From contig CP076355.1 of NCBI GenBank assembly GCA_018798825.1, positions 1,523,501 through 1,587,500 of the forward strand: a DNA stretch of 64,000 bases. The letters are read 5' to 3'. The position numbers and the translations under genes were made by a program. Shown here piece after piece: positions 53,867 to 62,825 of this stretch. Origin of the DNA: Ochrobactrum sp. BTU1 (GTDB taxonomy: Bacteria > Pseudomonadota > Alphaproteobacteria > Rhizobiales > Rhizobiaceae). The first letter of the stretch is position 1. Every line of letters starts with the position of its first letter. The notes beneath the pieces were generated by a model. It did no database searches, was not told the DNA's origin, and was given only the letters and a program-made list of their open reading frames with translations.

Positions 53867-54283
53867 ATGGACGAGCTGGACAAGAGACTGATCACAGAGC
53901 TTCGCATCAATGGCCGAGCTTCCGTTCCACAGCTTGCTGAGCTTCTAGGCGTTGCCCGCGCCACCGCGCAAAAACGGCTCGACCGCATGATTGCCAATGG
54001 CGACATTAAAGGCTTCACCGTCCGGGTCCGTGATGATATCGGCAAAGATCAGATCCGCGCCTTCATGCTGATCGAAATGTCAGGCTCATCACTCAAAGCT
54101 ACAATCAGCGCAATCAAACGTGTTCCGGGTCTAACAGGCGTTTTTAACACGAACGGAATCTGGGATGTAATTGCCGAGCTGGAAGTCTCGACCATCTCCG
54201 AGCTTAACGAAGTGATTTCGACGATACGATCCCTTCAGGGCGTGAGCAAAAGCGAAACTTTCATCATGCTAGGGCCAGCATAG
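53867..54283 (+). CDS. Lrp/AsnC-family transcriptional regulator
   Basis: Protein of 138 residues: HTH LDKRLITELRINGRASVPQL and LGVARATAQKRLDRM, then a RAM domain. It is a paralogue of the regulator at 47165-47590. The start ATG 53867 has GGAAG eight nt upstream; two earlier in-frame starts exist at 53822 and 53852. It likely controls the divergent operon beginning at 53619. Confidence 0.9.
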   Translation: MDELDKRLITELRINGRASVPQLAELLGVARATAQKRLDRMIANGDIKGFTVRVRDDIGKDQIRAFMLIEMSGSSLKATISAIKRVPGLTGVFNTNGIWDVIAELEVSTISELNEVISTIRSLQGVSKSETFIMLGPA

Positions 54284-54448
54284 GCCTTCTTTGCCGACTA
54301 TTTATAAGCTTCATAGGAACCAAACCCCACACCCTTCGTTACTTGTTGAAATTCACTTAACAGTAGAGTGGTCAATGCATGTTCTAAATGCGGGGCCGCT
54401 ATTCTGTTGCGTGGGACATGAAAACAAAACGCAAAAAGGCGGTGGCGA

Positions 54449-55987
54449 ATGGCGCAAAGCGATGCTGCAGGCAGCTCATCTCAGGCTACACCATTACAAA
54501 TTCATGACATCAAGGTCATCGATAACACCAAACTCAAGAAGGCCATTACTGCTGCAGCCTTGGGCAACGCGATGGAGTGGTTCGATTTCGGTGTTTATGG
54601 CTTCGTAGCCTATGCATTGGGCCAGGTTTTCTTCCCCAATGCAGCGCCCGGCATTCAGACGATTGCAGCACTCGCAACCTTTTCTGTGCCGTTTCTGGTA
54701 CGCCCTTTGGGCGGGCTTTTTTTCGGCGTGATGGGAGACCGCTTCGGCCGTCAGAAAGTTCTCTCACTCACGATCATCATCATGGCCGCCAGTACATTTT
54801 GTATCGGTTTGATCCCATCTTACGCAACGATCGGAATTTGGGCACCAATTCTGCTTCTGCTCTGTAAGCTAGCGCAAGGCTTTTCGGTGGGCGGCGAATA
54901 TACTGGCGCTGCGATTTTCGTCGCTGAGTACGCTCCAGACAAACGTCGCGGTTTCCTCGGTAGCTGGCTCGACTTCGGTTCGATCGCAGGATTCGTTTTA
55001 GGTGCGGGTCTTGTCGTTTTCCTCAGCACCATGGTTGGTGAGGAAGCGTTCCTGGATTGGGGTTGGCGTATCCCATTCTATCTTGCTGCACCCCTTGGGC
55101 TGATCGGACTTTATCTTCGCCATGCGGCTGAAGAAACGCCCGCCTTCACCCAACAACTTGAAGCATTGGAAAAAGAGGACCGTGATTCAATTGAAGACCG
55201 CCCAATGGTGTCCTTCAAGGAAATCGTCCGAAAATACTGGCGTGCATTAAGCGTATGTATCGGCATGGTTTTGGTGACAAACGTCACCTATTACATGCTG
55301 TTGACCTATATGCCGACATACCTTTCTCAGAGTCTTGGTTATTCTGAGGATCATGGAGTACTAATCATCATCGTGGTGATGATCGGGATGCTGTTCGTGC
55401 AGCCAGTCGTCGGCTTCCTCAGCGATCGATTTGGCCGCAGGCCTTTCCTGATTATCGGCAGTGTGGGCCTATTATTGTTTGCCGTGCCAGCCTTCCACCT
55501 TGTTGCCAGTGGGAACATTGCGACCATTTTTGCCGGCTTGCTGATATTGGCGATATTGCTCAACTGCCTCACAGGCATCATGGCATCGACACTGCCAGCA
55601 CTGTTTCCGGCGCGCATTCGCTATAGCGCTCTTGCTGCTGCATTTAATATTTCGATTATCGTGGCGGGACTAACTCCTACTGTTGCTGCGTGGCTTGTTG
55701 AGGCAACAGATAATCTTTATCTGCCTGCCTATTATCTCATGTGCGCAGCGATCGTGGGTCTCATCACTGCTTTCTTCCTTCCTGAGACAGCCAACAAACC
55801 GCTGCGTGGCGACACGCCAAGTGCGTCAAACAAAACGGAAGCCAAACTGCTCCTCAAGGAAGCCTACTCGCATATCGAAGAACGAGTCGATAAGCTCGAT
55901 GATGAAATTCTCTCGCTGGAACAGCAGATCGAGGAATTACAGCAACGCCGCCAGGCGCTCGTTGACCGGCATCCGAAACTAAACTGA
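54449..55987 (+). CDS. proP: Osmoprotectant/proton symporter ProP
   Basis: Protein of 512 residues, very close in layout to E. coli ProP: AITAAALGNAMEWFDFGVYG near residue 33, LGGLFFGVMGDRFGRQKVLS, QGFSVGGEYTGAAIFVAEY and NVTYYMLLTYMPTYLS, plus the C-terminal coiled coil (residues about 470-505, heptads in VDKLDDEILSLEQQIEELQQ) that tunes osmotic sensing. It imports proline, betaine and related osmolytes, fitting next to a proline-producing pathway. The stop overlaps ubiX by 9 nt on the opposite strand. Confidence 0.95.
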   Translation: MAQSDAAGSSSQATPLQIHDIKVIDNTKLKKAITAAALGNAMEWFDFGVYGFVAYALGQVFFPNAAPGIQTIAALATFSVPFLVRPLGGLFFGVMGDRFGRQKVLSLTIIIMAASTFCIGLIPSYATIGIWAPILLLLCKLAQGFSVGGEYTGAAIFVAEYAPDKRRGFLGSWLDFGSIAGFVLGAGLVVFLSTMVGEEAFLDWGWRIPFYLAAPLGLIGLYLRHAAEETPAFTQQLEALEKEDRDSIEDRPMVSFKEIVRKYWRALSVCIGMVLVTNVTYYMLLTYMPTYLSQSLGYSEDHGVLIIIVVMIGMLFVQPVVGFLSDRFGRRPFLIIGSVGLLLFAVPAFHLVASGNIATIFAGLLILAILLNCLTGIMASTLPALFPARIRYSALAAAFNISIIVAGLTPTVAAWLVEATDNLYLPAYYLMCAAIVGLITAFFLPETANKPLRGDTPSASNKTEAKLLLKEAYSHIEERVDKLDDEILSLEQQIEELQQRRQALVDRHPKLN

Positions 55988-56548
55988 GCCACTCCAGCTT
56001 TTGGCCTGTTGTTCACCAATCCCCATCAGATCAATGGCTCGCGCTGCGATCTGATGGGCAATATCATCCACCGTTTGCGGATGTAGATAAAAAGCAGGCA
56101 CTGGCGGCATCACGATTGCCCCCATTTCGGTGACTGTACACATATTGCGCAGATGGACGAGATGCAGAGGTGTTTCGCGCGTGATCAGCAGCAGCTTGCG
56201 CCGCTCTTTAAGATGCACATCAGCAGCACGCGTTAGCAGACTATCGCTCAAGCCATGGGCTATCGATGCTAAGGTGCGCATGGAACAAGGCGCAACAATC
56301 ATCCCGGCAGTCGGCACGGATCCGCTGGCAACGGCTGCTCCCACGTCCTCAACTGAATAGGTCTTCTCTGCCAACCGATGCAGCATTGAATAGCCGTTCG
56401 CGCCCAGCTCATAGAGCAATGTGCGCTCAGCAGCTTGTGATATGACAAGATGCGTTTCAACAGACTGAATCTTGTTCAGACACTCAAGTACTTTAAGCGA
56501 AATCAACGACCCCGACGCGCCTGAAACTCCCACGACAATACGCTTCAC
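55979..56548 (-). CDS. ubiX: Flavin prenyltransferase UbiX
   Basis: Protein of 189 residues with VVGVSGASGSLISLKVLE at the start, APCSMRTLASIAHG, ERRKLLLITRETPLHLVHLR and MPPVPAFYLHPQ, all typical of UbiX. It makes prenylated FMN for UbiD. A GTG at 56548 (RBS GGGAG) overlaps the UbiD stop by one nt and is preferred over the upstream extension. Convergent with proP, with overlapping 3' ends. Confidence 0.95.
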   Translation of the reverse strand: MKRIVVGVSGASGSLISLKVLECLNKIQSVETHLVISQAAERTLLYELGANGYSMLHRLAEKTYSVEDVGAAVASGSVPTAGMIVAPCSMRTLASIAHGLSDSLLTRAADVHLKERRKLLLITRETPLHLVHLRNMCTVTEMGAIVMPPVPAFYLHPQTVDDIAHQIAARAIDLMGIGEQQAKSWSGSV

Positions 56549-58059
56549 TATCTGCTCTCCCGGTCTATTCCCAGTTCGCCCCATATCGCGTCTATCCCCG
56601 CAATTGTTTCTGCATTCATGGAAAGGACTGCGCCCCATTCGCGATCGGTTTCCGCACTGATCTTGTTGGTTGCATCAAGTCCAAGCTTTCCACCAAGCCC
56701 CGAGCGCGGTGATGCGAAATCGAGATAATCCACTGGCGTGCGATCGAGCATGATCAAGTCACGGCTCGCGTCGAAGCGTGTCGACAAAGCCCAGAGGACA
56801 TCATCCCAATTGCGCACATTGATATCAGGATCGACAGCAATGATAAGCTTGGTGTAGCTGAACTGCGGCAGCATTGACCAAAGTCCCATCATCACCCTGC
56901 GGGCCTGCCCCGGATACCGCTTGTCGATGGCGACCACCATTGCCCGATAAGAACATGCCGCGGCTGGCATCCAAAGGTCCGTGATCTCTGGAAATTGTTT
57001 TCGCACGACCGGTACAAACAGCTGGTTCATCACCTCGCCGAGCTTGGAAGGTTCATCAGGCGGACGCCCGGTGTAAGTGGAAAGATAAATCGGGTTCTTG
57101 CGCGTCGTGATCGCGCTAAGCTGCATAACTGGAAAGTCTTCCACACTATTATAATAACCAGTGTGATCCCCATAGGGGCCTTCCGGCGCGGTTTCGGTTG
57201 CCGATACGAAGCCTTCAAGCACAATTTCTGCATTGGCTGGGACTGTGATGGGCACCGTGCGCGCATCTGCGACTGCAGGCCTTCGCCCCGACAAAAGACC
57301 CGAAAATGCAAGCTCACTCATCCCTTCAGGCAAAGGCATGACGGCGGCAAGAATTGTCGCTGGATCCGCACCGATGGCAACAGCGACGGGCATATCCTTG
57401 CCGACCTTCTGCCACATGCGATGATGCCGTGCGCCACCCCGATGAGCCAGCCAACGCATCACTAGCCTGTCTCGTCCGAGCTTCTGCATCCGGTAAATGC
57501 CAACATTGATGTCGGATGGATCGTCGGGCGCACAAGTAATGACCAACGGCCATGTCACCAGTGGAGCAGGCTCCCCCGGCCAGCACCATTGTATCGGCAA
57601 CGCGTCCAGATCAATGGCGTCTCCCTCGCGTAGGATTTCATGCACCGACGCTCGACTGACACGCCGCGGTCGCATTGCCAGGGCTGCTTTTGCCAGAGGC
57701 AGCTTATTCCAGATTTCACCTGCTGAACGCGGCGGTGTCGGCGCTCTCAACTCTGCCAGTAGATTGGCTAAAGTAGGCAGCTCTTCCGGCCTGCGACCTA
57801 GCCCCCATGCAATCCGTCGTTCAGCACCGAAAAGATTGGCAAGCAAAGGGATGGATTGCATTTTGCCTTCAGCATCAACCGGATTTTCAAACAGCAGAGC
57901 CGGTCCATCAGCTTCCAGAACGCGTTTATGAATTTCGGTGATTTCATGAAGCAGCGAAACTCGACGCTGGATGCGGACAAGATCACCGCGTCGTTCAAGC
58001 TCCGATACGAAGCTCTGTAGATCGCGATAGAAAGGAGGCAGAGAGCAAGCATTTTTCAT
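56548..58059 (-). CDS. ubiD: UbiD-family decarboxylase
   Basis: Protein of 503 residues with UbiD features SFVSELERRGDLVRI, GIYRMQ, GPYGDHTGYYNS and SKLGEVMNQL. It decarboxylates an aromatic acid, using the prenyl-FMN made by UbiX. In the ubiquinone pathway it acts on 3-polyprenyl-4-hydroxybenzoate. Divergent from ubiT with a FNR-type box about 40 nt upstream, so it may be an anaerobic copy. Confidence 0.92.
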   Translation of the reverse strand: MKNACSLPPFYRDLQSFVSELERRGDLVRIQRRVSLLHEITEIHKRVLEADGPALLFENPVDAEGKMQSIPLLANLFGAERRIAWGLGRRPEELPTLANLLAELRAPTPPRSAGEIWNKLPLAKAALAMRPRRVSRASVHEILREGDAIDLDALPIQWCWPGEPAPLVTWPLVITCAPDDPSDINVGIYRMQKLGRDRLVMRWLAHRGGARHHRMWQKVGKDMPVAVAIGADPATILAAVMPLPEGMSELAFSGLLSGRRPAVADARTVPITVPANAEIVLEGFVSATETAPEGPYGDHTGYYNSVEDFPVMQLSAITTRKNPIYLSTYTGRPPDEPSKLGEVMNQLFVPVVRKQFPEITDLWMPAAACSYRAMVVAIDKRYPGQARRVMMGLWSMLPQFSYTKLIIAVDPDINVRNWDDVLWALSTRFDASRDLIMLDRTPVDYLDFASPRSGLGGKLGLDATNKISAETDREWGAVLSMNAETIAGIDAIWGELGIDRESR

Positions 58060-58094
58060 AGATCACTTTGAATACGCAATTCTTCTGCCGTCTT

Positions 58095-58108
58095 TGATCC
58101 AGATCAAA
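58095..58108. promoter_or_regulatory. FNR-type box between ubiD and ubiT
   Basis: TTGATCCAGATCAA matches TTGAT-N4-ATCAA exactly (with flanking T and A also symmetric). It lies about 36-49 nt before the UbiD start and 78-91 before the UbiT start, so it can serve both divergent units under low oxygen. Same form as 22591-22604. Confidence 0.85.
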
Positions 58109-58185
58109 CTCTTGCAGGCTTGAATCGCCTAGTCCTTGAGAAGACGTCGTAAGCTGGTGCGCATGGAAGTGTCTGGAGCCAAGTC

Positions 58186-58707
58186 ATGATGAAAATTCCG
58201 CCTGCCGTGGTCGCTCCGGTTCGGTTTGTTCCGCCTTTTCTGATTAGCCCATTTATTTCTCGCGTTTTCTTTCAGGTAATCGAGGCACATCCCGGCCTGT
58301 TTGAACGGCTGGGCGAGCACGTCAACAAACGATTTGGCTTCCTGCCCTCCGATCTACCCTTCGTCTTTCTGGTAGAACCTGGCGCCCCCCGTATTTCAGT
58401 GCTTCGCAACAAAGACGACTTTAAAACCGATGCCGCAATCGAAGGCCCGCTCGTCCTGCTACTGGCTCTTCTGGAAGGCAAGCTTGATGGCGATGCTCTG
58501 TTTTTCTCGCGCGACATCACTGTGACCGGCGACATGGAGGCCATGCTTGCCCTGCGCAATGCGCTGGATGATTGCAATATTGATCTGCCAGCCGATCTTG
58601 GACGCGGTGCAGGACCTTTCGCCCCGTTGGTGCGAACCATTGCAGGCTTTGTGCGCGACAAAGCGCTTACTGCTGACACAAGCGAGGATGCCCGTTCATG
58701 GAATTGA
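58186..58707 (+). CDS. ubiT: UbiT: SCP2-type lipid carrier for anaerobic ubiquinone synthesis
   Basis: Protein of 173 residues with an SCP2 sterol-carrier domain (residues about 40-140, FLVEPGAPRISVLRNKDDFK and ALFFSRDITVTGDMEAMLAL). UbiT binds ubiquinone intermediates in the oxygen-independent pathway together with UbiU and UbiV. The start is ATG-ATG at 58186. Its end overlaps the UbiU start by 10 nt. Confidence 0.92.
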   Translation: MMKIPPAVVAPVRFVPPFLISPFISRVFFQVIEAHPGLFERLGEHVNKRFGFLPSDLPFVFLVEPGAPRISVLRNKDDFKTDAAIEGPLVLLLALLEGKLDGDALFFSRDITVTGDMEAMLALRNALDDCNIDLPADLGRGAGPFAPLVRTIAGFVRDKALTADTSEDARSWN

Positions 58708-59675
58708 TCTGTCCCGCCGGAACACCTTCCGCACTTCGCGAAGCCGTGCAGGCCGGAGCTAATGCAGTTTATTGCGGCTTTCGTGATGAAACCAACGCTC
58801 GCAATTTTCCGGGCCTCAACTTCAGCCGCGAAGAGCTACGCGAAGCGATCAATTTCGCCCATGCGCGTCACACTGAGGTCTTCGTCGCGATCAACACCTT
58901 CATGCGTGCTGGCGACGAGCATATCTGGTACCAAGCAGTGGATGATGCCTCGGCATTGGGTGCCGATGCCGTGATCCTCGCAGATTTCGGGCTGATGGCC
59001 TACACGGCAGAACGACATCCGCATCAGCGACTACATGTTTCGGTGCAGGCATCTGCTTCCAATGCCGATGCAATCAGCTTTCTGATCGATGCTTTCAAGG
59101 CAAAACGTGTGGTGCTGCCACGCGTACTGACAATCCCTGATATTGCAAAGCTTGGACGCAAGATCGCCTGCGAAATGGAAGTGTTCGTCTTTGGCGGTTT
59201 GTGCGTCATGGCCGAAGGCCGCTGCTCGCTATCGTCTTACGCCACCGGAAAGTCACCCAATATGAATGGAGTCTGCTCACCAGCAAGTCATGTGCGTTAT
59301 CGCCACGATGGCTCAGAGCTGGTTTCAGAACTTGGGGATTACACCATCAATCGTTATCCGGCAGGCGAAGCAGCAGGTTATCCCACCCTTTGCAAAGGGC
59401 GCTTCAACATCGGTGATGAGGAAGGCTATGCATTTGAAGATCCTGTATCTCTCGATGTGATGAACCACATTGACGAACTCCGTGCGGCCGGTGTTTCAGC
59501 CCTGAAAATCGAAGGGCGGCAACGTGGAAAAGCCTATGTTGCAGAGGTTGTTTCGACGCTCCGTCAAACTCTTGCAGTCGGACCTGAAAAGCGGACCGCA
59601 CTGCTTTTACGGCTACGCACATTGAGTGAAGGTCAGCAGACCACATCGGGTGCCTATGAAAAACGCTGGAGATAG
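58698..59675 (+). CDS. ubiU: UbiU: Fe-S prephenate-dependent hydroxylase component (U32 family)
   Basis: Protein of 325 residues of the peptidase U32 family. The four 4Fe-4S cysteines C169, C176, C193 and C232 stand at the same positions as in E. coli UbiU. UbiU and UbiV form the oxygen-independent hydroxylase of ubiquinone synthesis. Co-transcribed with ubiT and ubiV. Confidence 0.96.
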   Translation: MELICPAGTPSALREAVQAGANAVYCGFRDETNARNFPGLNFSREELREAINFAHARHTEVFVAINTFMRAGDEHIWYQAVDDASALGADAVILADFGLMAYTAERHPHQRLHVSVQASASNADAISFLIDAFKAKRVVLPRVLTIPDIAKLGRKIACEMEVFVFGGLCVMAEGRCSLSSYATGKSPNMNGVCSPASHVRYRHDGSELVSELGDYTINRYPAGEAAGYPTLCKGRFNIGDEEGYAFEDPVSLDVMNHIDELRAAGVSALKIEGRQRGKAYVAEVVSTLRQTLAVGPEKRTALLLRLRTLSEGQQTTSGAYEKRWR

Positions 59676-59677
59676 CC

Positions 59678-60616
59678 ATGTCCGATCCACGCTTTAATCC
59701 CAGCCTCAGCATTGGGCCTGTTCTTTATCTATGGGAGGGCCCGAAATGGCGCGATTTCTACTTTCGAATAGCCGATGAAGCACCGGTCGATCATGTCACG
59801 CTCGGTGAAATTGTCTGCTCAAAGCGTTTTCATTTCATTGATCCATACCTGGCAGATGTGATCGAGCGTTTGCAAAAGGCAGGCAAGACGATCAGCCTTG
59901 GCTCACTCGCGCTTGTCATGCTTGAACGCGAGGCAAAGCATGTTCGGCAAACCGCCGAACAATCCCTTTTTCCAGTCGAAGCCAATGATCTTTCTGCATT
60001 GAGCCTGCTGGCTGGCAAACCGCATATGGTTGGCCCGTTGATCAATGTTTACAACGCCGCCACTGCCAAAGTTCTGGCCGCGCGCGGAGCACAATCCATT
60101 TGTCTGCCACCGGAACTTCCGTTGGCTTCAATCTGTGAAATCATCAAGGGAGCGCCTGATGTTGCCTTCGAAATCTTCACTTTTGGCCGCATACCACTCG
60201 CCATATCAGCGCGCTGCGCCCACGCACGCTCAAAAGGACACATCAAGGACAATTGTCAGTTTGTTTGTGCCGAGGAGCCGGACGGTCTGCCAGTCAAAAC
60301 ACTCGATAGCCAGTCGTTCCTTGCCTTGAACGGTGTGCAGACACTGTCGCATACCTGTCAGGCACTCATTGAAGATATACCCGACCTGAAGGCCGCGGGG
60401 GTTGCAGGTTTCAGGCTTTCACCGCAGGATTGCGACATGGTTGCTGTCGCAAAGGTTCACGACGACGTGCTGCGGGAACGTATCGACACGCAAGAAGGGC
60501 TTGCCCGATTGCAGGTGATTTACCCGACCGTTCCGCTTTCCAACGGCTTTCTACATGGCGGCATCGGTGCCGCCTGGATCAGCCGACACAAAACTGCATC
60601 AGTTATGCATAGCTGA
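59678..60616 (+). CDS. ubiV: UbiV: Fe-S partner of UbiU
   Basis: Protein of 312 residues, U32 family. Cysteines C180, C193 and C197 match the E. coli UbiV cluster ligands exactly and C47 corresponds to C39. It forms a heterodimer with UbiU. It begins 2 nt after the ubiU stop and ends 5 nt before the convergent DUF2478 gene. Confidence 0.96.
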   Translation: MSDPRFNPSLSIGPVLYLWEGPKWRDFYFRIADEAPVDHVTLGEIVCSKRFHFIDPYLADVIERLQKAGKTISLGSLALVMLEREAKHVRQTAEQSLFPVEANDLSALSLLAGKPHMVGPLINVYNAATAKVLAARGAQSICLPPELPLASICEIIKGAPDVAFEIFTFGRIPLAISARCAHARSKGHIKDNCQFVCAEEPDGLPVKTLDSQSFLALNGVQTLSHTCQALIEDIPDLKAAGVAGFRLSPQDCDMVAVAKVHDDVLRERIDTQEGLARLQVIYPTVPLSNGFLHGGIGAAWISRHKTASVMHS

Positions 60617-60621
60617 TAAAA

Positions 60622-61161
60622 TCAACTTGCAGCAGATAGCTGTCTAAGCGGGATGAGACCCTCAAGCCAGTCTGCGAGAATCGTCTGGTCCGGTGCAAGC
60701 AAGATACCGAAATCTCCTGCGAACTCGTTCCAGCCCTCAACATAGGTTTCGCGCACGACTGTCAGCACTGGTATCTGCTTTGCATAGGCCAGCTCGATAA
60801 CGGTCCGAAACCCCTGACCTTCGGTTTCGCCTTTGCCAAACCGGTTGAGGATCAGCAAATCTGTTCCGGCTTCGATTTCGGCACGCAACGATCCGGCCAC
60901 ATCTGCAAGTGCTGCCGGATCAAGCCTGCAACCGCGTGAGCCGGTACCGAGCGGTTGCGAGATAATTTGCCGATTGCCGCTGCCAATCCGTTCAATAACA
61001 ATTTCCCGGCAGCATTCGTCGGTATCGGGGCCACGGTGTTGCAAAAAACCCGCGACCTTCAAGCCATATTCTCCGGCCCTCGCAGCAACCGACGCCAACA
61101 GCGGATCGACCGCCACGTCTTTTTCGGCCAGAATTGCTGCAAGAAGCGGCTGTGTGGTCAT
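60622..61161 (-). CDS. DUF2478-family protein
   Basis: Protein of 179 residues with the DUF2478 (NTPase-like) layout: AILAEKDVAVDPLLASVAAR at the N-terminus, REIVIERIGSG, QPLGTGSRGCRLDPAALADV and DLLILNRFGKGE. Such proteins appear beside molybdenum-enzyme genes; a role in molybdenum cofactor handling is suggested but unproven. The start overlaps the end of the isomerase gene (ATGA), placing it as the last gene of the nar operon. Confidence 0.85.
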   Translation of the reverse strand: MTTQPLLAAILAEKDVAVDPLLASVAARAGEYGLKVAGFLQHRGPDTDECCREIVIERIGSGNRQIISQPLGTGSRGCRLDPAALADVAGSLRAEIEAGTDLLILNRFGKGETEGQGFRTVIELAYAKQIPVLTVVRETYVEGWNEFAGDFGILLAPDQTILADWLEGLIPLRQLSAAS

Positions 61162-62072
61162 TTGCTTTCTTCCTCACCGGACAAAAGGTCGATACCGGTA
61201 ATCTCTGCCTCGGCGGCCAAAATAGCAATATATTGCGAAACAGCTTTCGACCAGGTGGAAGCTTCAAGCCAGCCCGCGATGCGCTCGGCCACAAAATCGA
61301 ATGGCAACACCTCGCCATCGACACGATGATCGAGCTTGATAATGTGAAAGCCAAAGCGGCTTTCAATCGGCGCCGCTGTGATTTCACCGGGTGCAAGACG
61401 ATCAAGCGCACGCTCAAACTCCGGCACGGTACTGCCTCGCGACAATTGCCCAAGGCTGCCACCCTGTGCGGCCGAAGGGCAGGCGGAATATTCGTGCGCC
61501 ATCGCCGCAAATATTGCTGGTTCAGCCACAATAGAAGTAGCCAGGAACGATGCCGTGCCGCGTGCCTTTTCGCGCGCCTGTTGATCGGCTGGGTCGGCCG
61601 CAATCAGAATGTGGCTTGCTTGAAGCAAAGGCGAGCTGGTGAAACGCTGCCGGTTTTTCTCATAAAAGCGCAGACATTCATCACTTGATGCAGAAGGCAC
61701 CTCAACTTCCTGATCGATCACCATGCGCACCAGCGCATCGTCATCGGTTTCAGGACGCCCTTCGGCATCTTTCTCACGTTCTGGGGTTATGCCGACTTCT
61801 CTTGCGCGCTGCAAAAGCAACTCTCGGACTGCAAGGGCGCGAGCGGCTGCAAGCAATGCTGCTCCCGGGTTTTCAGCCGGGTGGTTTTGTGCCTCCGTCA
61901 GAATGTCGCTTTCGGCAATCGCAACGCCGTTAACCGAAACCGCATCAAAGATCGGGCGCGGCTTTGGCGGTATGCGTGTATCCGGCTCCTGATAGGTGGA
62001 ATAGCTACCATGCCCGGCTGAATGCTTATGGTCATGTGCTTTCGGCTGCTTGCTTTCAAAGAGTGTTGCCAT
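61158..62072 (-). CDS. Parvulin-type peptidyl-prolyl isomerase of the nar operon
   Basis: Protein of 304 residues with a PpiC/parvulin domain at residues about 150-245: LLQASHILIAADPADQQARE, SLGQLSRGSTVPEFERALDR and ESRFGFHIIKLDHRVDGE. No signal peptide is seen (N-terminus rich in H, K, S). It is NifM-like in form. Its start overlaps the narI stop (TGATG), so it is translated with narI and probably helps fold or assemble nitrate reductase. Confidence 0.88.
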   Translation of the reverse strand: MATLFESKQPKAHDHKHSAGHGSYSTYQEPDTRIPPKPRPIFDAVSVNGVAIAESDILTEAQNHPAENPGAALLAAARALAVRELLLQRAREVGITPEREKDAEGRPETDDDALVRMVIDQEVEVPSASSDECLRFYEKNRQRFTSSPLLQASHILIAADPADQQAREKARGTASFLATSIVAEPAIFAAMAHEYSACPSAAQGGSLGQLSRGSTVPEFERALDRLAPGEITAAPIESRFGFHIIKLDHRVDGEVLPFDFVAERIAGWLEASTWSKAVSQYIAILAAEAEITGIDLLSGEEESK

Positions 62073-62815
62073 CAGTTCTGCTCCGTCCGAAAGTTGTTCT
62101 GAATGCGAGCATGGGATGGTGCCCGGCTATTATTGCGCTTGCGCACAACCTGATAACCGGGACGCCAGATATAACGCACAGGTGCGCTCAGCATATGAAC
62201 GAGACGTGTAAACGGGAACAACAGAAGGATCGTCAGACCCAAGCCAATATGCAGCTTGAAGATAAGCGATGCATCTGCAACGTAGCTTGAAGCCTGCGAG
62301 TTGAAGGTGAAGATACCCTGTGCCCAGCTCATGAATTTCACCATTTCATGGCCATCCAGATGCTGTAGCGATACCGGAATGGTCGCAAGTCCCAAAAGCA
62401 GCTGAATCCAGAGCAGAATGATGATGAGCGTATCAGTCGGGCGTGATGACGCGCGAATGCGCGGGTCAAACAGGCGACGATGCACAAGAAGCGTGGCGCC
62501 GATAATTGCCATGACACCTGCAACGCCACCTGCCACAATGGCAAGTATCTGCTTGGCTTCATGGCTGATGCCGAGCGTATCAAATACCCAGATTGGCGTG
62601 AGCAACCCGACAAAATGTCCGGCGAAAATCACAAGCACACCGAGATGGAACAGTACCGAACCCCACATCAGCTGCTTGCGGCGCAAAAGCTGGCTGGAAC
62701 CGGAGCGCCATGTATAGGGCTCGCGGTCATAGCGGAAGATTGAACCGAGTGCCAAAACGCTCAGCGCAATATAGGGATAAATCCCGAACAGGAACGTATT
62801 GATATGACTAGCCAT
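62072..62815 (-). CDS. narI: Respiratory nitrate reductase gamma subunit
   Basis: Protein of 247 residues with five membrane helices and the conserved haem b histidines in the FHLGVLVIFAGHFVG, HIGLGLTILLLFPFTRLVHM segments. It accepts electrons from quinol and passes them to NarH. Two ATGs lie in tandem at 62818 and 62815; the second has AGGAG at better spacing. Confidence 0.95.
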   Translation of the reverse strand: MASHINTFLFGIYPYIALSVLALGSIFRYDREPYTWRSGSSQLLRRKQLMWGSVLFHLGVLVIFAGHFVGLLTPIWVFDTLGISHEAKQILAIVAGGVAGVMAIIGATLLVHRRLFDPRIRASSRPTDTLIIILLWIQLLLGLATIPVSLQHLDGHEMVKFMSWAQGIFTFNSQASSYVADASLIFKLHIGLGLTILLLFPFTRLVHMLSAPVRYIWRPGYQVVRKRNNSRAPSHARIQNNFRTEQN

Positions 62816-62825
62816 CATCCGTCTC

